Source of the DNA: Salinimonas iocasae
Lineage (GTDB): Bacteria > Pseudomonadota > Gammaproteobacteria > Enterobacterales > Alteromonadaceae
Assembly: GCF_006228385.1 (NCBI RefSeq)
Contig: NZ_CP039852.1
Location: forward strand, 1,302,001 to 1,366,000
Reading direction: 5' to 3'
DNA length: 64,000 bases
A model generated the notes under the pieces. That model searched no databases. It was not told the origin of the DNA and saw only the letters and a program-made list of their open reading frames with translations. A program made the translations under genes and the position numbers. This document shows, piece by piece, positions 19,386 to 29,856 of the stretch (position 1 is its first letter; each line of letters begins with the position of its first letter).

Positions 19386-19848
19386 ATTACAAACCAGACG
19401 TGGGCACCTGCGGCGTCTTCGACCCGTTGTGCTTGCAGGTTTGGCACTACTCATTCTGGGCAGTGTCAGTGATATGTTCTGGTCATATTTCAGCAGTACT
19501 GCGCCTGTTATTTTCACCACCCTGATTATTCTCACTGCTGCGTTTTTTTATCTTTTTAGTGGCGCCAGTCGTAGCACAGAGCAAACATTGCCAGCGTTTA
19601 TTTTATTCGATGATACCGGTAAATGGTATCAGGGCTCACAGGAAGCCCTGCTAACTGACCAGCCGCCCTGGCAATTAACGCGGCAGGCCAGAGTGACCCC
19701 CTGGGGTGTTTTTCTGAATTTTATCGATGCTGACGGTCAGCATCATAATCAATGGATTCTTCACGATGAGCTGCCTGAACGGGACTATCGTCGACTGGTA
19801 CGAACCATTGGCTTAATCACGCAGCACCAGCCGGATTTTCAATTATGA
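19372..19848 (+). CDS. ygfX: YgfX/CptA-family inner membrane protein
   Basis: The 158-residue protein starts at a GTG (19372) inside the end of sdhE. It has a basic N-terminus (SKYKLQTRRGHLRRLRP), two adjacent hydrophobic segments (about residues 20-38 and 46-66) and a soluble C-terminal domain with PWQLTRQARVTPWGVFL and LPERDYRRLVRTI, the pattern of YgfX. In E. coli YgfX (CptA) is reported to affect cytoskeletal proteins, and in Serratia it works with SdhE in pigment production. The direct function is unclear. Longer start choices upstream lie in another frame of sdhE and are rejected. Confidence 0.85.
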   Translation: MSKYKLQTRRGHLRRLRPVVLAGLALLILGSVSDMFWSYFSSTAPVIFTTLIILTAAFFYLFSGASRSTEQTLPAFILFDDTGKWYQGSQEALLTDQPPWQLTRQARVTPWGVFLNFIDADGQHHNQWILHDELPERDYRRLVRTIGLITQHQPDFQL

Positions 19849-20711
19849 GCTTCTTAAAAGTTGTTACCTCAGCGATTCTTCAGCGCGCTGATCGCGCTCG
19901 TCTGACCCAGTTTAAACCGCCCGCATTGCCCAGCTGTGAATATTCGCAGGAACATCAGATTAGTAAACGCCATTACCAGCACTACTGTCAGCAAATCGGC
20001 TGGGGAGACCAGGGCACGCTTCATCCCTGCTATATTCAGATGATAAGCACGCCGTTACAGATAAAATGTCTGACAACACCTAACAGTCCGTTTCCGCTAA
20101 TGGGGCTGGTTCATAAAGCTAATAAAGTTGAACAGTCCGGCATACTGGATGTCGAGAGTCCTTTCACTATTTATGCAAGCTACGCAGCGATCAGAGCGCA
20201 TGCGCGTGGCTGGGAATTTGATATCGTTGTGACAGCCAGACAGCAGCGGCAGCAGGTGTACAAAGCGGTGGCAACCTATCTGGTAAAAGCTAAAGCCCCC
20301 CACGTTGAACCTAAAAAAAGAAAATCAGAGCGTCAGACATTCTCGCTGCCTGATGAAGCAACCAAACAAGCCGACTTCTCTGCCGGGGCTGCTCAGGGGC
20401 GCCAATATGCGCGTATTTCCGGCGATTACAATCCTATACACCTGAGTCATTCAACTGCCGCTATCTTCGGCTTCAAGCGCGCCATTGCACATGGCATGTG
20501 GACGCTGGCCCGCACGGTAAGCGAATGTGCTAATCTGCCTAATGAACCAACCGGATTACAGGTGGATGCATCATTTTTACGCCCGGTAACGCTGCCATCA
20601 TCGGTTAGCTGCTATCTTATTGAACGTAGCGATGAGAAACACTTTTATGTAGTCAGCCAGAAAAAGGATACGCCACATCTGACCGGGCGCATCCAGGTGA
20701 AGGAAGACTAA
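19845..20711 (+). CDS. MaoC-like double-hotdog acyl dehydratase
   Basis: The 288-residue protein has a C-terminal MaoC/R-hydratase domain with the catalytic signature [17 protein letters not shown] (Asp and His) and [10 protein letters not shown]. The N-terminal half (about 20-170) reads as a second, inactive hotdog. Such proteins hydrate or dehydrate acyl-CoA or acyl-ACP thioesters. The start overlaps ygfX by 4 bases (ATGA), so it appears coupled to the sdhE-ygfX operon. The 3' end overlaps nadB by 4 bases convergently. The exact substrate cannot be inferred. Confidence 0.82.
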   Translation: MSFLKVVTSAILQRADRARLTQFKPPALPSCEYSQEHQISKRHYQHYCQQIGWGDQGTLHPCYIQMISTPLQIKCLTTPNSPFPLMGLVHKANKVEQSGILDVESPFTIYASYAAIRAHARGWEFDIVVTARQQRQQVYKAVATYLVKAKAPHVEPKKRKSERQTFSLPDEATKQADFSAGAAQGRQYARISGDYNPIHLSHSTAAIFGFKRAIAHGMWTLARTVSECANLPNEPTGLQVDASFLRPVTLPSSVSCYLIERSDEKHFYVVSQKKDTPHLTGRIQVKED

Positions 20712-22372
20712 AGGCCCAGGTCACCCGGCAAGTGGTGTGTCTGACTTTTAGACGGGGCCAGTATTGTTGGGGTAGGGTGCTGTGCGGTATCAGGATAATC
20801 CAGATTAAAATGCAGTCCGCGACTTTCTTTTCGCTGCATGGCGCAGCGAACAATGAGCTCAGCCACTGTGACCAGATTTCGTAGCTCCAGAAGATTATTA
20901 GATACCCGGAAATGGGCATAGTATTCCTGTATTTCCTGCTCCAGCAATGTGATGCGGCGCAGCGCGCGTTCAAGACGTTTATTCGTGCGTACAATGCCGA
21001 CATAGTCCCACATGAAAAGCCGTAACTCATGCCAGTTGTGCTGAATAATAACTTCCTCATCAGAGTTACTGACCTGACTTTCATCCCACGGTGCAATAGC
21101 TTCCTGCTCAGAAAAATCATCCAGCCGGCTTAGAATATGTTCAGCAGCGGATGAGGCATACACCACACACTCAAGTAATGAGTTAGAGGCCATACGATTA
21201 GCTCCGTGCAGCCCGGTATAAGCCACCTCACCGATAGCATATACATTGTCCAGGTCAGTTTTTGCGTTGAAATCGGTCATGACACCGCCGCAGCTATAAT
21301 GCGCAGCCGGTACAACCGGAATGGCTTCCCGCGTTATATCAATACCCAAAGCACGACAGCGCCGGTAGATATTGGGAAAATGTTTGACGATAAAATCTGC
21401 CGGCTTGTGGCTGATATCCAGATACATGCAATCTTCACCCAGCCGCTTCATTTCAAAGTCGATAGCGCGGGCTACGATGTCCCGTGGTGCCAGGTCGCCT
21501 CGTTCGTCAAAATTTTGCATAAAGCGGGTGCCATCAGCATGGCAAAGTTGCGCACCTTCGCCACGAAGCGCTTCGCTAATCAGGAAGTTGCGGGCCTGAG
21601 GGTGATATAAACAGGTTGGGTGAAACTGATTGAATTCCATATTAGCGACGCGACAACCCGCCCGCCAGGCCATGGCAATACCATCGCCGCTGGAAACGTC
21701 CGGGTTAGAAGTATACTGATAGACCTTACTTCCACCACCTGTTGCCAGTGCTATATAGCGGGCTCGTATAACTTCTACATGTTCACGCTGACGATTCCAT
21801 ACATAACACCCTGTACAATGGTCGTCTTTTTGCGATGACTTTATTAAATCTATCGCATTGTAACGCTCAAAAAAGTGGATGTTAGGGTGGTTGGAAACCG
21901 CATCGTTGAGGGTAATCTGAAGCGCTTCGCCCGTCGCGTCAGCAGCGTGTAGGATACGCCGGTGACTGTGACCACCCTCGCGGGTCAGATGAAAACGTTC
22001 CTCACCCTTATCATTTTGTTCTTTATCAAACGGCACGCCGTAACCGATAAGCCAGGTAAGCGCATCTTTGGCACGGCTGGTAGTGAAACGCACGGCGTCT
22101 TCATCGCACAGGCCTGCACCGGCATTCAATGTGTCGGCAACATGCGCGTCAACGGAGTCCTCTTCATCAAAAACCGCTGCAATACCTCCTTGCGCGTAGC
22201 GCGTCGACCCTTCGTTGCGATCGCTCTTACTTAAAACGATAACATTACAGTGGTCGGCCAAACGCAGGGCAAGACTTAATCCGGCGGCACCGCTGCCAAT
22301 GATAAGTACATCACACTGATGCTCAATAGCCTGAGAATCTGTGGAAGATAGTGAAGATGTCACTGATTTCAT
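20708..22372 (-). CDS. nadB: L-aspartate oxidase NadB
   Basis: NadB is an FAD enzyme that oxidises aspartate to iminoaspartate, the first step of de novo NAD synthesis. The 554 residues show the dinucleotide fold [61 protein letters not shown] and a late FAD motif ([25 protein letters not shown]). Length is near E. coli (540). It is divergent from rpoE, the same arrangement as in E. coli. Confidence 0.96.
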   Translation of the reverse strand: MKSVTSSLSSTDSQAIEHQCDVLIIGSGAAGLSLALRLADHCNVIVLSKSDRNEGSTRYAQGGIAAVFDEEDSVDAHVADTLNAGAGLCDEDAVRFTTSRAKDALTWLIGYGVPFDKEQNDKGEERFHLTREGGHSHRRILHAADATGEALQITLNDAVSNHPNIHFFERYNAIDLIKSSQKDDHCTGCYVWNRQREHVEVIRARYIALATGGGSKVYQYTSNPDVSSGDGIAMAWRAGCRVANMEFNQFHPTCLYHPQARNFLISEALRGEGAQLCHADGTRFMQNFDERGDLAPRDIVARAIDFEMKRLGEDCMYLDISHKPADFIVKHFPNIYRRCRALGIDITREAIPVVPAAHYSCGGVMTDFNAKTDLDNVYAIGEVAYTGLHGANRMASNSLLECVVYASSAAEHILSRLDDFSEQEAIAPWDESQVSNSDEEVIIQHNWHELRLFMWDYVGIVRTNKRLERALRRITLLEQEIQEYYAHFRVSNNLLELRNLVTVAELIVRCAMQRKESRGLHFNLDYPDTAQHPTPTILAPSKSQTHHLPGDLGL

Positions 22373-22489
22373 GTATTTTAGCGAGTAATAATAGTGCTAA
22401 GGTCCGGCAAGTCTAATGGATGAGCGGTAAAACACAATGCCCTTATCCGCAATGAAATGATGAATATCGCAAAAATTCATCGGCAGCAC

Positions 22490-22517
22490 CGAACTTTTAC
22501 AGTCAGCCATAGTCTAC
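22490..22517 (+). promoter_or_regulatory. Sigma-E-type promoter upstream of rpoE
   Basis: GAACTT (22491-22496) is separated by 16 bases from TCTA (22513-22516), close to the sigma-E consensus GGAACTT-N15/16-TCNNA. It lies about 55 bases before the rpoE start. A sigma-E promoter that drives its own gene is known in E. coli. The match is by eye. Confidence 0.65.
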
Positions 22518-22569
22518 CCTTTGCTTGTGTGAGCTATGACGTGGTTGAAGTTAAGGAGAAATGGCTCGG

Positions 22570-23148
22570 ATGAGCGAGCAGATAACCGATCAGCAGATTG
22601 TGGAAAAAGTACAGAGCGGCGATAAGAACGCTTTTAATCTTTTGGTAACCCGGTATCAGCACAAGGTGATGCATTTAGTATCACGCTATGTGAAAAATAC
22701 CGGAGATGTGGCTGACGTCACGCAGGATGCGTTTATTAAAGCATACCGTGCATTGCCCAATTTTCGGGGCGATAGTGCATTTTACACCTGGCTTTATCGA
22801 ATTGCTGTCAACAGTGCCAAGAACTATCTTGTGGCGCAGGGCAGAAAGCCGCCTGCAAACGACGTCGACGCAGAAGAAGCTGACTATTACGAAGGCAGTG
22901 ATGCGCTCAAAGAGCAATCAACGCCCGAAAGAAGTCTGTTATCCAGCGAGATTGAAAGTACCTTATTCAAAGTGGTGGAAAAGCTTCCCGATGACTTAAG
23001 AATGGCGATTACTTTGCGCGAAATCGAAGGCATGAGCTATGAAGAAATAGCCAATGTGATGGATTGTCCGGTGGGTACCGTCCGGTCCAGAATATTTCGG
23101 GCGCGCGAAGCAATAGATAAAGTAATAAAACCCTTGTTAGAAAATTGA
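22570..23148 (+). CDS. rpoE: Envelope stress sigma factor RpoE (sigma-24)
   Basis: This ECF sigma factor directs the response to misfolded outer membrane proteins. From the ATG at 22570 it has 192 residues and begins MSEQITDQQIVEKVQSGDK. Region 2 shows FNLLVTRYQHKV and DVTQDAFIKAYRALPNFRG. Region 4 shows LREIEGMSYEEIANVMDCPVG and VRSRIFRAREA. The ATG at 22561 is rejected because AAGGAG lies only 2 bases before it; the distance to 22570 is 11. It heads rpoE-rseA-rseB-rseC. Confidence 0.96.
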   Translation: MSEQITDQQIVEKVQSGDKNAFNLLVTRYQHKVMHLVSRYVKNTGDVADVTQDAFIKAYRALPNFRGDSAFYTWLYRIAVNSAKNYLVAQGRKPPANDVDAEEADYYEGSDALKEQSTPERSLLSSEIESTLFKVVEKLPDDLRMAITLREIEGMSYEEIANVMDCPVGTVRSRIFRAREAIDKVIKPLLEN

Positions 23149-23223
23149 ACTTTCGTAAAATGAGTCGGACTAACAAGCTGTGGTAGAGTGTTACTCGATC
23201 ATCAATTGATCAGGATTTTAAAT

Positions 23224-23799
23224 ATGACGCAACAGCAAGAAAAAGTGTCAGCCTTTATGGATGGCGAGATAGACAGCGATGAAATTCTGGATGCTCTGAA
23301 AAGCGATCCTGAACTTCAGGCTCAGTGGCAGCGTTATCATGTCATTCGCAGCGGGCTTCGTAAGGAAGCGTCAGTTGCGCCACAGCTTGATATCACCAGT
23401 CAGGTTGCCGCCGCGCTGGACAATGAACCGACGGTAATGGCACCTAAGCGTTCCGGCTGGCGTAAAGTTTTCTCGGGCAGTGTTACGCCTTTTGCGCGTC
23501 AGTCCGGCCAGTTAGCTGTCGCAGCATCGGTCGCGGTCGCGGTGATTTTGGGTGTGCAGCAGTTTAACCAACCCGATCAGGTGAACTCGCCAACGGGCGG
23601 AGCTACACCATTGATTGGTACGCCAGGTGGCCTTGCGCCAGTAAGCCTGGAGCAGTCACGACCTGTATCGCGCACCGATATGGCTACTATGATGGAGAAA
23701 AAGCGAAAAATTAATGCGCTTATCTCAGATCATGAGCAGCAGGTTAAATTGAAACAGGCTAAGCAGGATGATAATCAGGCGAAGCGTGAGCAGCAGTAA
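23224..23799 (+). CDS. rseA: Anti-sigma-E factor RseA
   Basis: RseA is a single-pass inner membrane protein that holds RpoE until DegS and RseP cleave it. The 191 residues include the N-terminal sigma-binding domain (EKVSAFMDGEID...QWQRYHVIRSGLR), a transmembrane segment at about residues 98-117 (LAVAASVAVAVILGVQQF) and a periplasmic tail that is Gln/Lys-rich at the end. The start at 23224 matches the family N-terminus and is preceded by AGGA. The tail is shorter in ordered content than its E. coli counterpart. Confidence 0.93.
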   Translation: MTQQQEKVSAFMDGEIDSDEILDALKSDPELQAQWQRYHVIRSGLRKEASVAPQLDITSQVAAALDNEPTVMAPKRSGWRKVFSGSVTPFARQSGQLAVAASVAVAVILGVQQFNQPDQVNSPTGGATPLIGTPGGLAPVSLEQSRPVSRTDMATMMEKKRKINALISDHEQQVKLKQAKQDDNQAKREQQ

Positions 23800-23808
23800 T
23801 CAGAATTA

Positions 23809-24924
23809 ATGATAAATTTGTTGGATAACAGGGTAGCTGTGCGATGCGTGCAGCTACCCTTTGTATTTAAGCGGTGTCTGATAGCCAGTTTGATTTCCTC
23901 TTTAGTTGTCTGTTCAGGCGTCTCTGCTCAGCAAACCTCTGAGGCTAATGCCGACAACGTTCAGACGGCTAAACAATCTTCTGCCGAAGATGAAAGGCAG
24001 AGTGAGGAAGCCAGGCAGGATGAAGAAGCGGCCAAAACGGCCACCCACTGGTTGCAAAGGCTTGCGAAAACCGTATCTGAGGAAAATTTTCAGGTATCGT
24101 TTGTGGTCACCCGGATGGGGCAGGAAACCACACCCTATTTATGGCGCCATGCTGTTATGGAAGATGGAACCAGCATGGAGCAGCTTAATCTGCAGAACGG
24201 GCCGGGCCAGGAGCAAATTCGGGTGGGGAATACTGTCAGTGTATTTGAACCAGATTCACAGCCTTACAGTGTAAACTCCGGTGCGATTCACGGGCCCATA
24301 CCTTCAGCCTTACTGTACAATCCAGAATCATTAAAAGCCGCCTATAAATTTGTGACAGTCGGGCGGGCTCGGGTTTCAGGTCGCACAGCCCAGCAGCTTC
24401 GGGTTATCAGTCGTGATAATTCCCGCTTCAGCTATCAGATGTGGCTGGATGAGAGTAGCGGGATGTTGCTTAAATTCAATACTCTGGATTTACAGGGCAG
24501 TGTGCTTGAGCAAATTCAGGTAACATCGCTGTCTTTGTCGCAGCAACCACACCCTTATTTTGCTAAGGTGAATAAGGCCAGCCTGCCACAACCCATGGCT
24601 ACCCGAGAAGGCGAAACGCCGACACACAACTGGAAGTTAGGGTATTTGCCGCAGGGCATGGAGAAAGTTAAGCAGGACGTCAGACGTTTACCCAATACTG
24701 GCCAGGTTGTAGAATACAAAATGTTGAGTGACGGTTTGGTGGATGTATCGGTATACGTGCAAAGTGCCCGACAAGCGCTGGGCAGCGATGTCGCACTTCG
24801 CCATGAACTCAATACGTTTCTTAGTGTGAACAACGGCAATGTGCAAATAACGGTAGTCGGTGAGATCCCGCTTCCCACAGCCACCGCTATCGCACAATCT
24901 ATACAAGTTATAAAGCAACCGTAA
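23809..24924 (+). CDS. rseB: Sigma-E regulator RseB with an acidic linker
   Basis: RseB is a periplasmic protein that binds RseA and senses lipopolysaccharide and lipoproteins. The 371 residues begin with a signal peptide whose core is CLIASLISSLVVCSGVSA, followed by about 38 polar, Glu/Gln/Lys-rich residues before the fold starts at ATHWLQRLAKTV. The large domain includes FVVTRMGQETTPYLWRHAVMEDG and SRFSYQMWLDESSGMLLKF. The C-terminal MucB/RseB domain includes WKLGYLPQGMEKV. It is about 50 residues longer than E. coli RseB (318), mostly because of that linker. It overlaps rseC by 1 base. Confidence 0.9.
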   Translation: MINLLDNRVAVRCVQLPFVFKRCLIASLISSLVVCSGVSAQQTSEANADNVQTAKQSSAEDERQSEEARQDEEAAKTATHWLQRLAKTVSEENFQVSFVVTRMGQETTPYLWRHAVMEDGTSMEQLNLQNGPGQEQIRVGNTVSVFEPDSQPYSVNSGAIHGPIPSALLYNPESLKAAYKFVTVGRARVSGRTAQQLRVISRDNSRFSYQMWLDESSGMLLKFNTLDLQGSVLEQIQVTSLSLSQQPHPYFAKVNKASLPQPMATREGETPTHNWKLGYLPQGMEKVKQDVRRLPNTGQVVEYKMLSDGLVDVSVYVQSARQALGSDVALRHELNTFLSVNNGNVQITVVGEIPLPTATAIAQSIQVIKQP

Positions 24925-25394
24925 TGATTACAGAAACCGCTACAGTCCTGGCAGTCGACGGCGATGAAGTTACGCTTGAGGCTGCCATAAAATCAACCTG
25001 TTCGACGTGTCAGGCCCAGTCAGATTGTGGCTCAGGCGTTATTTCCCGTGCACTGGCTCCCCGAATGCAACAAATCACGCTAAATAGCCCGGTACCGGTA
25101 AAAGTCGGTGACCAGGTGAAGGTAGGGATTCCTGAAGCGGGAATTCTCGGGGCGTCGCTATGGTTGTATCTGGTTCCCCTTTTGCTGTTTATTCTGTCTG
25201 CGGGTGTTTTGCACAGCGCTTTTTCATCCTTTGCCGATTGGGGAGAGCTGATTACGATTGTTGGTAGTATTGCCACAACATGTGTCGGATTCGTAGTCGT
25301 TTCAGGTCATCTGAAGCGCAGTGATCAGACCCGCTTCACGCCCGTGTTACTTTCAGTCATTACGCCTGCAATAGCGAAAAACGCCGCCAGCTAA
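24924..25394 (+). CDS. rseC: SoxR-reducing / sigma-E protein RseC
   Basis: RseC is an inner membrane protein that modulates sigma-E and belongs to the RseC/MucC family. The 156 residues have an N-terminal soluble part with the cysteine set CSTCQAQSDCG, then two membrane segments (about 72-96 and 106-126). It starts at the last base of the rseB stop codon (TAATG). It closes the rpoE-rseABC operon before lepA, as in E. coli. Confidence 0.92.
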   Translation: MITETATVLAVDGDEVTLEAAIKSTCSTCQAQSDCGSGVISRALAPRMQQITLNSPVPVKVGDQVKVGIPEAGILGASLWLYLVPLLLFILSAGVLHSAFSSFADWGELITIVGSIATTCVGFVVVSGHLKRSDQTRFTPVLLSVITPAIAKNAAS

Positions 25395-25579
25395 CGGCAT
25401 CGCTGGTAATTTCATCCTTTCGCGTACCGACTTATTCGCTTTTCCCCGCAGAAATAGGTAAAATCCGCTCGCTTTGCGTCTTTCCTTGTACTTCTTCGTA
25501 AAGGCCACGACGCCCGATCCGTTTTGCTCAGGCAAAGTATTTATAACGTTTTGACTTATTGCAGGTAACTTCCAGCATT

Positions 25580-27376
25580 ATGCAACATTCGCACATACGT
25601 AATTTCAGCATCATCGCCCACATTGACCATGGTAAATCTACGCTTTCCGACCGCCTTATCCAGGTTTGTGGTGGCCTGACTAACCGTGAAATGGCCGAGC
25701 AGGTTCTGGACTCAATGGATTTGGAGCGGGAACGTGGCATTACCATTAAAGCGCAAAGTGTAACACTGAATTACACGGCCAAAGATGGCGAAACCTACCA
25801 ACTGAACTTTATTGACACGCCCGGACACGTTGACTTTTCCTATGAGGTTTCTCGCTCACTAAAAGCGTGTGAAGGAGCATTACTGGTGGTAGATGCAGGC
25901 CAGGGGGTAGAGGCACAGACTCTGGCTAACTGTTACACCGCCTTCGATATGGATCTGGAAGTGGTGCCTATTCTAAATAAGATAGATTTGCCTCAGGCGG
26001 AGCCGGATCGTGTCGCCGAAGAGATTGAAGACATCGTCGGTATTGATGCGATTGACGCTGTACGCTGTTCTGCTAAAACCGGTATTGGCGTTGAGGATGT
26101 ACTGGAAGAGATCGTTAAGCGTATTCCTCCTCCTGTAGGCGATCGCGATAAGCCGTTAAAAGCATTGATTGTTGATTCATGGTTCGATAATTATCAGGGC
26201 GTTGTGTCACTGGTAAGAATCATGGAAGGTGAATTAAACGCCAAAGAAAAAATTCAGATTATGTCCAACGGTCAGACACATCAGGTCGACAAAATTGGCA
26301 TATTCACGCCTAAGCAGACTGAAACCGGTGTGCTCAGAGCGGGTGAAGTTGGCTACATTATTGCCGGTATTAAAGATATTCAGGGTGCGCCGGTGGGCGA
26401 TACCATCACCACTGCGAAGAACCCGGCTAAAGACATGCTGACCGGATTTAAAAAGGTAAAACCACAGGTTTATGCCGGCGTTTTCCCGGTGAGTTCAGAT
26501 GACTACGAAGATTTCCGTGATGCGCTGAGCAAGCTAAGTCTGAACGATGCATCATTATTTTATGAGCCGGAAAGCTCTGCTGCATTAGGTTTTGGATTCC
26601 GTATCGGCTTTCTGGGCATGCTCCATATGGAAATTGTTCAGGAACGGCTTGAGCGCGAGTACGATCTTGATCTGATCACTACCGCCCCGACAGTTATTTA
26701 TGAAGTACTGACGACGAAAGGCGAAACGCTCACGGTTGATAGCCCGTCCAAGTTACCGGCTGTTAATGATATTGAAGAGATACGCGAGCCTATTGTCGAG
26801 GCAAACATTCTGGTGCCTCAGGAGTATCTGGGCAACGTGATTACTTTGTGCGTGGAAAAACGCGGTACGCAAACCAACATGGGCTATCACGGCAACCAGG
26901 TTGCTTTAACTTATGAACTGCCGATGGCCGAGGTAGTACTGGATTTCTTCGACAGACTGAAATCTACCAGTCGCGGCTTTGCGTCGCTGGATTACAACTT
27001 TAAACGTTTTCATGGTTCAGATATGGTTCGTGTGGACATTCTGATCAATGGTGAAAAAGTTGATGCACTGGCGATTATTACGCACCGTGAGAATAGTCAG
27101 GGACGTGGGCGTGAGCTGGTTGAAAAGCTGCGCGAGCTTATTCCTCGCCAGATGTTCGATATAGCTATTCAGGCTGCTATCGGCAACCACGTCATTGCCC
27201 GTAGTACGGTTAAGCAAATGCGCAAAAACGTTATTGCAAAATGTTACGGCGGCGACGTGAGCCGTAAGAAAAAGCTGTTGCAAAAGCAAAAAGAAGGTAA
27301 GAAAAGGATGAAGCAGGTAGGCAATGTGGAACTGCCTCAGGATGCCTTCCTGGCAGTATTGAAGGTTGGTAAATAA
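25580..27376 (+). CDS. lepA: Translational GTPase LepA (EF-4)
   Basis: LepA is a ribosome-associated GTPase with a role in translation and 30S assembly. The 598 residues carry G1 [10 protein letters not shown]3 DTPGHVDF, G4 NKIDLP, the EF-G-like domains and the LepA C-terminal domain ending in KVGK. The start at 25580 ([18 protein letters not shown]) matches the family. An upstream TTG at 25559 is less likely. Its stop overlaps the lepB start by 1 base. Confidence 0.97.
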   Translation: MQHSHIRNFSIIAHIDHGKSTLSDRLIQVCGGLTNREMAEQVLDSMDLERERGITIKAQSVTLNYTAKDGETYQLNFIDTPGHVDFSYEVSRSLKACEGALLVVDAGQGVEAQTLANCYTAFDMDLEVVPILNKIDLPQAEPDRVAEEIEDIVGIDAIDAVRCSAKTGIGVEDVLEEIVKRIPPPVGDRDKPLKALIVDSWFDNYQGVVSLVRIMEGELNAKEKIQIMSNGQTHQVDKIGIFTPKQTETGVLRAGEVGYIIAGIKDIQGAPVGDTITTAKNPAKDMLTGFKKVKPQVYAGVFPVSSDDYEDFRDALSKLSLNDASLFYEPESSAALGFGFRIGFLGMLHMEIVQERLEREYDLDLITTAPTVIYEVLTTKGETLTVDSPSKLPAVNDIEEIREPIVEANILVPQEYLGNVITLCVEKRGTQTNMGYHGNQVALTYELPMAEVVLDFFDRLKSTSRGFASLDYNFKRFHGSDMVRVDILINGEKVDALAIITHRENSQGRGRELVEKLRELIPRQMFDIAIQAAIGNHVIARSTVKQMRKNVIAKCYGGDVSRKKKLLQKQKEGKKRMKQVGNVELPQDAFLAVLKVGK

Positions 27377-28254
27377 TGGCAAACTACTTCTCGATTTTGC
27401 TGGTGGTGCTGACGGTTGTCACCGGTGTGGTCTGGCTTCTGGATAAATTGATCTGGGCTCCGAAACGAAAAGCTAAAAAAGGCGTTGCTGAAGATGATAT
27501 CCCGTACTGGGTGGATACCTCTCAGCAAATCTTCCCTGTTATTGCGTTTGTACTGGTGCTTCGTTCGTTAATTTATGAGCCGTTTCAGATCCCATCCGGC
27601 TCAATGATGCCAACACTGCTGGTCGGGGATTTCATCCTTGTCGAGAAGTTCTCATACGGACTTAAAGATCCGGTTTTGCGTCATAAGTTTTTAGAAACCG
27701 GAGAGCCCGAGCGTGGCGATATTGTCGTTTTTAAGTATCCGCAAAACCCGAATATCGATTACATCAAGCGCGTAATCGGACTGCCCGGGGATACAATTGT
27801 TTATCAGAACAAACAATTGTTCATCCGGCCTAAATGCACGGGCAACAATGTTAAGGCGTGTGAAAAACTACAACCGGTACCTACCGAGTTTGTCAGCCGT
27901 GGCGAGTTTGTACAAAACATGGCACAGCTTCTACGCTATGAAGAGGACCTGGGGACCGTTAGCCATGATGTTCTGCGTCACCCGACCCGAAATGAAATTG
28001 CATCCCGCTTTTATACACAGCCGGGAACGCGTAGCAACGAGTGGCTGGTACCAGAGGGCGAGTATTTTGTAATGGGCGATAACCGCGATAATAGTCGTGA
28101 CAGCCGTTACTGGGGCTTTGTACCCGATGCTAATCTGGTAGGTAAAGCAGTTGCTATCTGGATTAGCTTTGAATTTGAGCGTAAAGCTGAAGATGTTATT
28201 CCAACATGGGTACCCACAGGTATTCGCTTTGACCGTATAGGTGGAATTGAATAA
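27376..28254 (+). CDS. lepB: Signal peptidase I LepB
   Basis: LepB removes signal peptides from exported proteins in the inner membrane. The 292 residues hold two N-terminal membrane segments, the catalytic serine in IPSGSMMPTLLVGD, the catalytic lysine in DYIKRVIGLPGD, and the box E motif MGDNRDNSRDSRYWG. It lies between lepA and rnc with 1-base overlaps at both ends (TAATG), indicating tight coupling. Confidence 0.96.
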   Translation: MANYFSILLVVLTVVTGVVWLLDKLIWAPKRKAKKGVAEDDIPYWVDTSQQIFPVIAFVLVLRSLIYEPFQIPSGSMMPTLLVGDFILVEKFSYGLKDPVLRHKFLETGEPERGDIVVFKYPQNPNIDYIKRVIGLPGDTIVYQNKQLFIRPKCTGNNVKACEKLQPVPTEFVSRGEFVQNMAQLLRYEEDLGTVSHDVLRHPTRNEIASRFYTQPGTRSNEWLVPEGEYFVMGDNRDNSRDSRYWGFVPDANLVGKAVAIWISFEFERKAEDVIPTWVPTGIRFDRIGGIE

Positions 28255-28943
28255 TGCAGGGCATCGACAAATATGTTCATTTGTCACGCGCACTGGGACA
28301 TACGTTTGAAGATGAGGCACTGCTGGAGCAGGCGCTTACACATCGTAGTGCAGCCAAAATACACAATGAGCGCTTAGAGTTTCTCGGTGATGCTATCCTG
28401 GGTATGGTTATCGCTGATGCCCTTTACAAAGCATTTCCTGATGTTCCTGAAGGCAAGCTGACCCGAATGCGTTCAACCCTGGTTAAAGGCGAAACTTTGG
28501 CTGAGCTTGCTAAAGAAGCGAATGTTGGGGATTTACTGCGTCTGGGTCAGGGCGAGCTGAAAAGCGGTGGTCATCGTCGTAGCTCTATACTGGCTGATGC
28601 GATGGAAGCGATTCTCGGGGCTATCTATCTGGATGCCGGACTGCCCAAAGTGCAGCAGGTGATTGCTGGCTTGTGGGATTCGCGTATTAAAAATCTCAAT
28701 CCCAATGAACACCCCAAGGACAATAAAACTCGTTTACAGGAGTTTTTGCAGTCCAGACGCTTGTCGTTACCTGTGTACGAAGTGGTAGATATTACCGGGC
28801 AGGACCATGCGCAGACCTTTAATGTAAGTTGCGCTGTTGAAGAATTTAACCTGATTGTCAGTGCGACAGGTAACAGTCGCCGTAAAGCTGAACAGCAGGC
28901 GGCCAGGCTTATGCTGGAGAAAGTTGAACATGCAGCCAAATGA
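28254..28943 (+). CDS. rnc: Ribonuclease III
   Basis: RNase III cuts double-stranded RNA in rRNA processing and mRNA control. The 229 residues have the signature [12 protein letters not shown], the acidic residues of the second site ([15 protein letters not shown]) and a C-terminal dsRNA-binding domain ([22 protein letters not shown]...[14 protein letters not shown]). It starts on the lepB stop and overlaps era by 14 bases. Confidence 0.97.
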   Translation: MQGIDKYVHLSRALGHTFEDEALLEQALTHRSAAKIHNERLEFLGDAILGMVIADALYKAFPDVPEGKLTRMRSTLVKGETLAELAKEANVGDLLRLGQGELKSGGHRRSSILADAMEAILGAIYLDAGLPKVQQVIAGLWDSRIKNLNPNEHPKDNKTRLQEFLQSRRLSLPVYEVVDITGQDHAQTFNVSCAVEEFNLIVSATGNSRRKAEQQAARLMLEKVEHAAK

Positions 28944-29841
28944 TATTGATACACGGTGTGGCCTGGTAGCGATTGTCGGTCGTCCCAATGTCGGTAAGTC
29001 TACATTACTTAATCGTTTACTTGGTCAAAAAGTCAGTATCACCTCCCGTAAGCCACAAACCACAAGGCACCGCATCTTAGGCATCGATACTGAAGATGCG
29101 TACCAGGCTATTTATGTTGATACGCCAGGGCTGCATAAAGAAGAAAAGCGGGCCATAAACCGGTTTATGAACCGGGCGGCTTCCAGCTCGCTGGCTGAAG
29201 TTGGTTTAATTCTTTTTGTCGTAGAGGGGACGCGCTGGACCGACGACGATGAAATGGTGCTTAATAAAGTTAAACAGGCAGGATTGCCCGTTTATCTTGT
29301 GGTGAATAAAGTTGATAAGGTTGCGGATAAGCAGGCACTTTTCGAGCAGTTACAGAAGCTGTCAGAAAAATTCACCTTTGAACACATTGTACCGGTCAGT
29401 GCGAAACATGGAAAACAGGTGGATGCTCTGCGCGATCTGGTTAAGCAAAGCCTGCCGCCAAGTGAGTTTTTCTTTCCCGAAGACTATATTACCGATCGTT
29501 CCAGTCGCTTTATGGCTGCGGAAATCATTCGTGAAAAATTAATGCGCTATACCGGCGACGAATTGCCTTATGCCACCACGGTTGAAATTGAGCAGTTTAA
29601 AATGACGGATAATGGTGTTTACCGTATCAACGGACTTATCCTGGTTGAACGGGAAAGCCAGAAGCGTATGGTAATTGGCAAGGGCGGTCAGCATATTAAA
29701 ACAATTGGTGAGCAAGCCCGTATAGATATGGAACACCTTTTCGATACTAAGGTGTTTCTTGAACTATGGGTTAAGGTAAAACAGGGCTGGGCCGACGATG
29801 AACGGGCATTACGTTCATTAGGTTACGGCGACGAAAGCTAA
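28930..29841 (+). CDS. era: GTPase Era
   Basis: Era binds 16S rRNA and checks 30S assembly. The 303 residues show G1 GRPNVGKST, switch [12 protein letters not shown]4 NKVDKV and a C-terminal KH domain with [14 protein letters not shown]. The start at 28930 gives the usual N-terminus ([11 protein letters not shown]) and overlaps rnc; an earlier in-frame start at 28855 lies inside rnc and is rejected. Confidence 0.96.
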   Translation: MQPNDIDTRCGLVAIVGRPNVGKSTLLNRLLGQKVSITSRKPQTTRHRILGIDTEDAYQAIYVDTPGLHKEEKRAINRFMNRAASSSLAEVGLILFVVEGTRWTDDDEMVLNKVKQAGLPVYLVVNKVDKVADKQALFEQLQKLSEKFTFEHIVPVSAKHGKQVDALRDLVKQSLPPSEFFFPEDYITDRSSRFMAAEIIREKLMRYTGDELPYATTVEIEQFKMTDNGVYRINGLILVERESQKRMVIGKGGQHIKTIGEQARIDMEHLFDTKVFLELWVKVKQGWADDERALRSLGYGDES

Positions 29842-29856
29842 GGCAAAGGAGCGATA

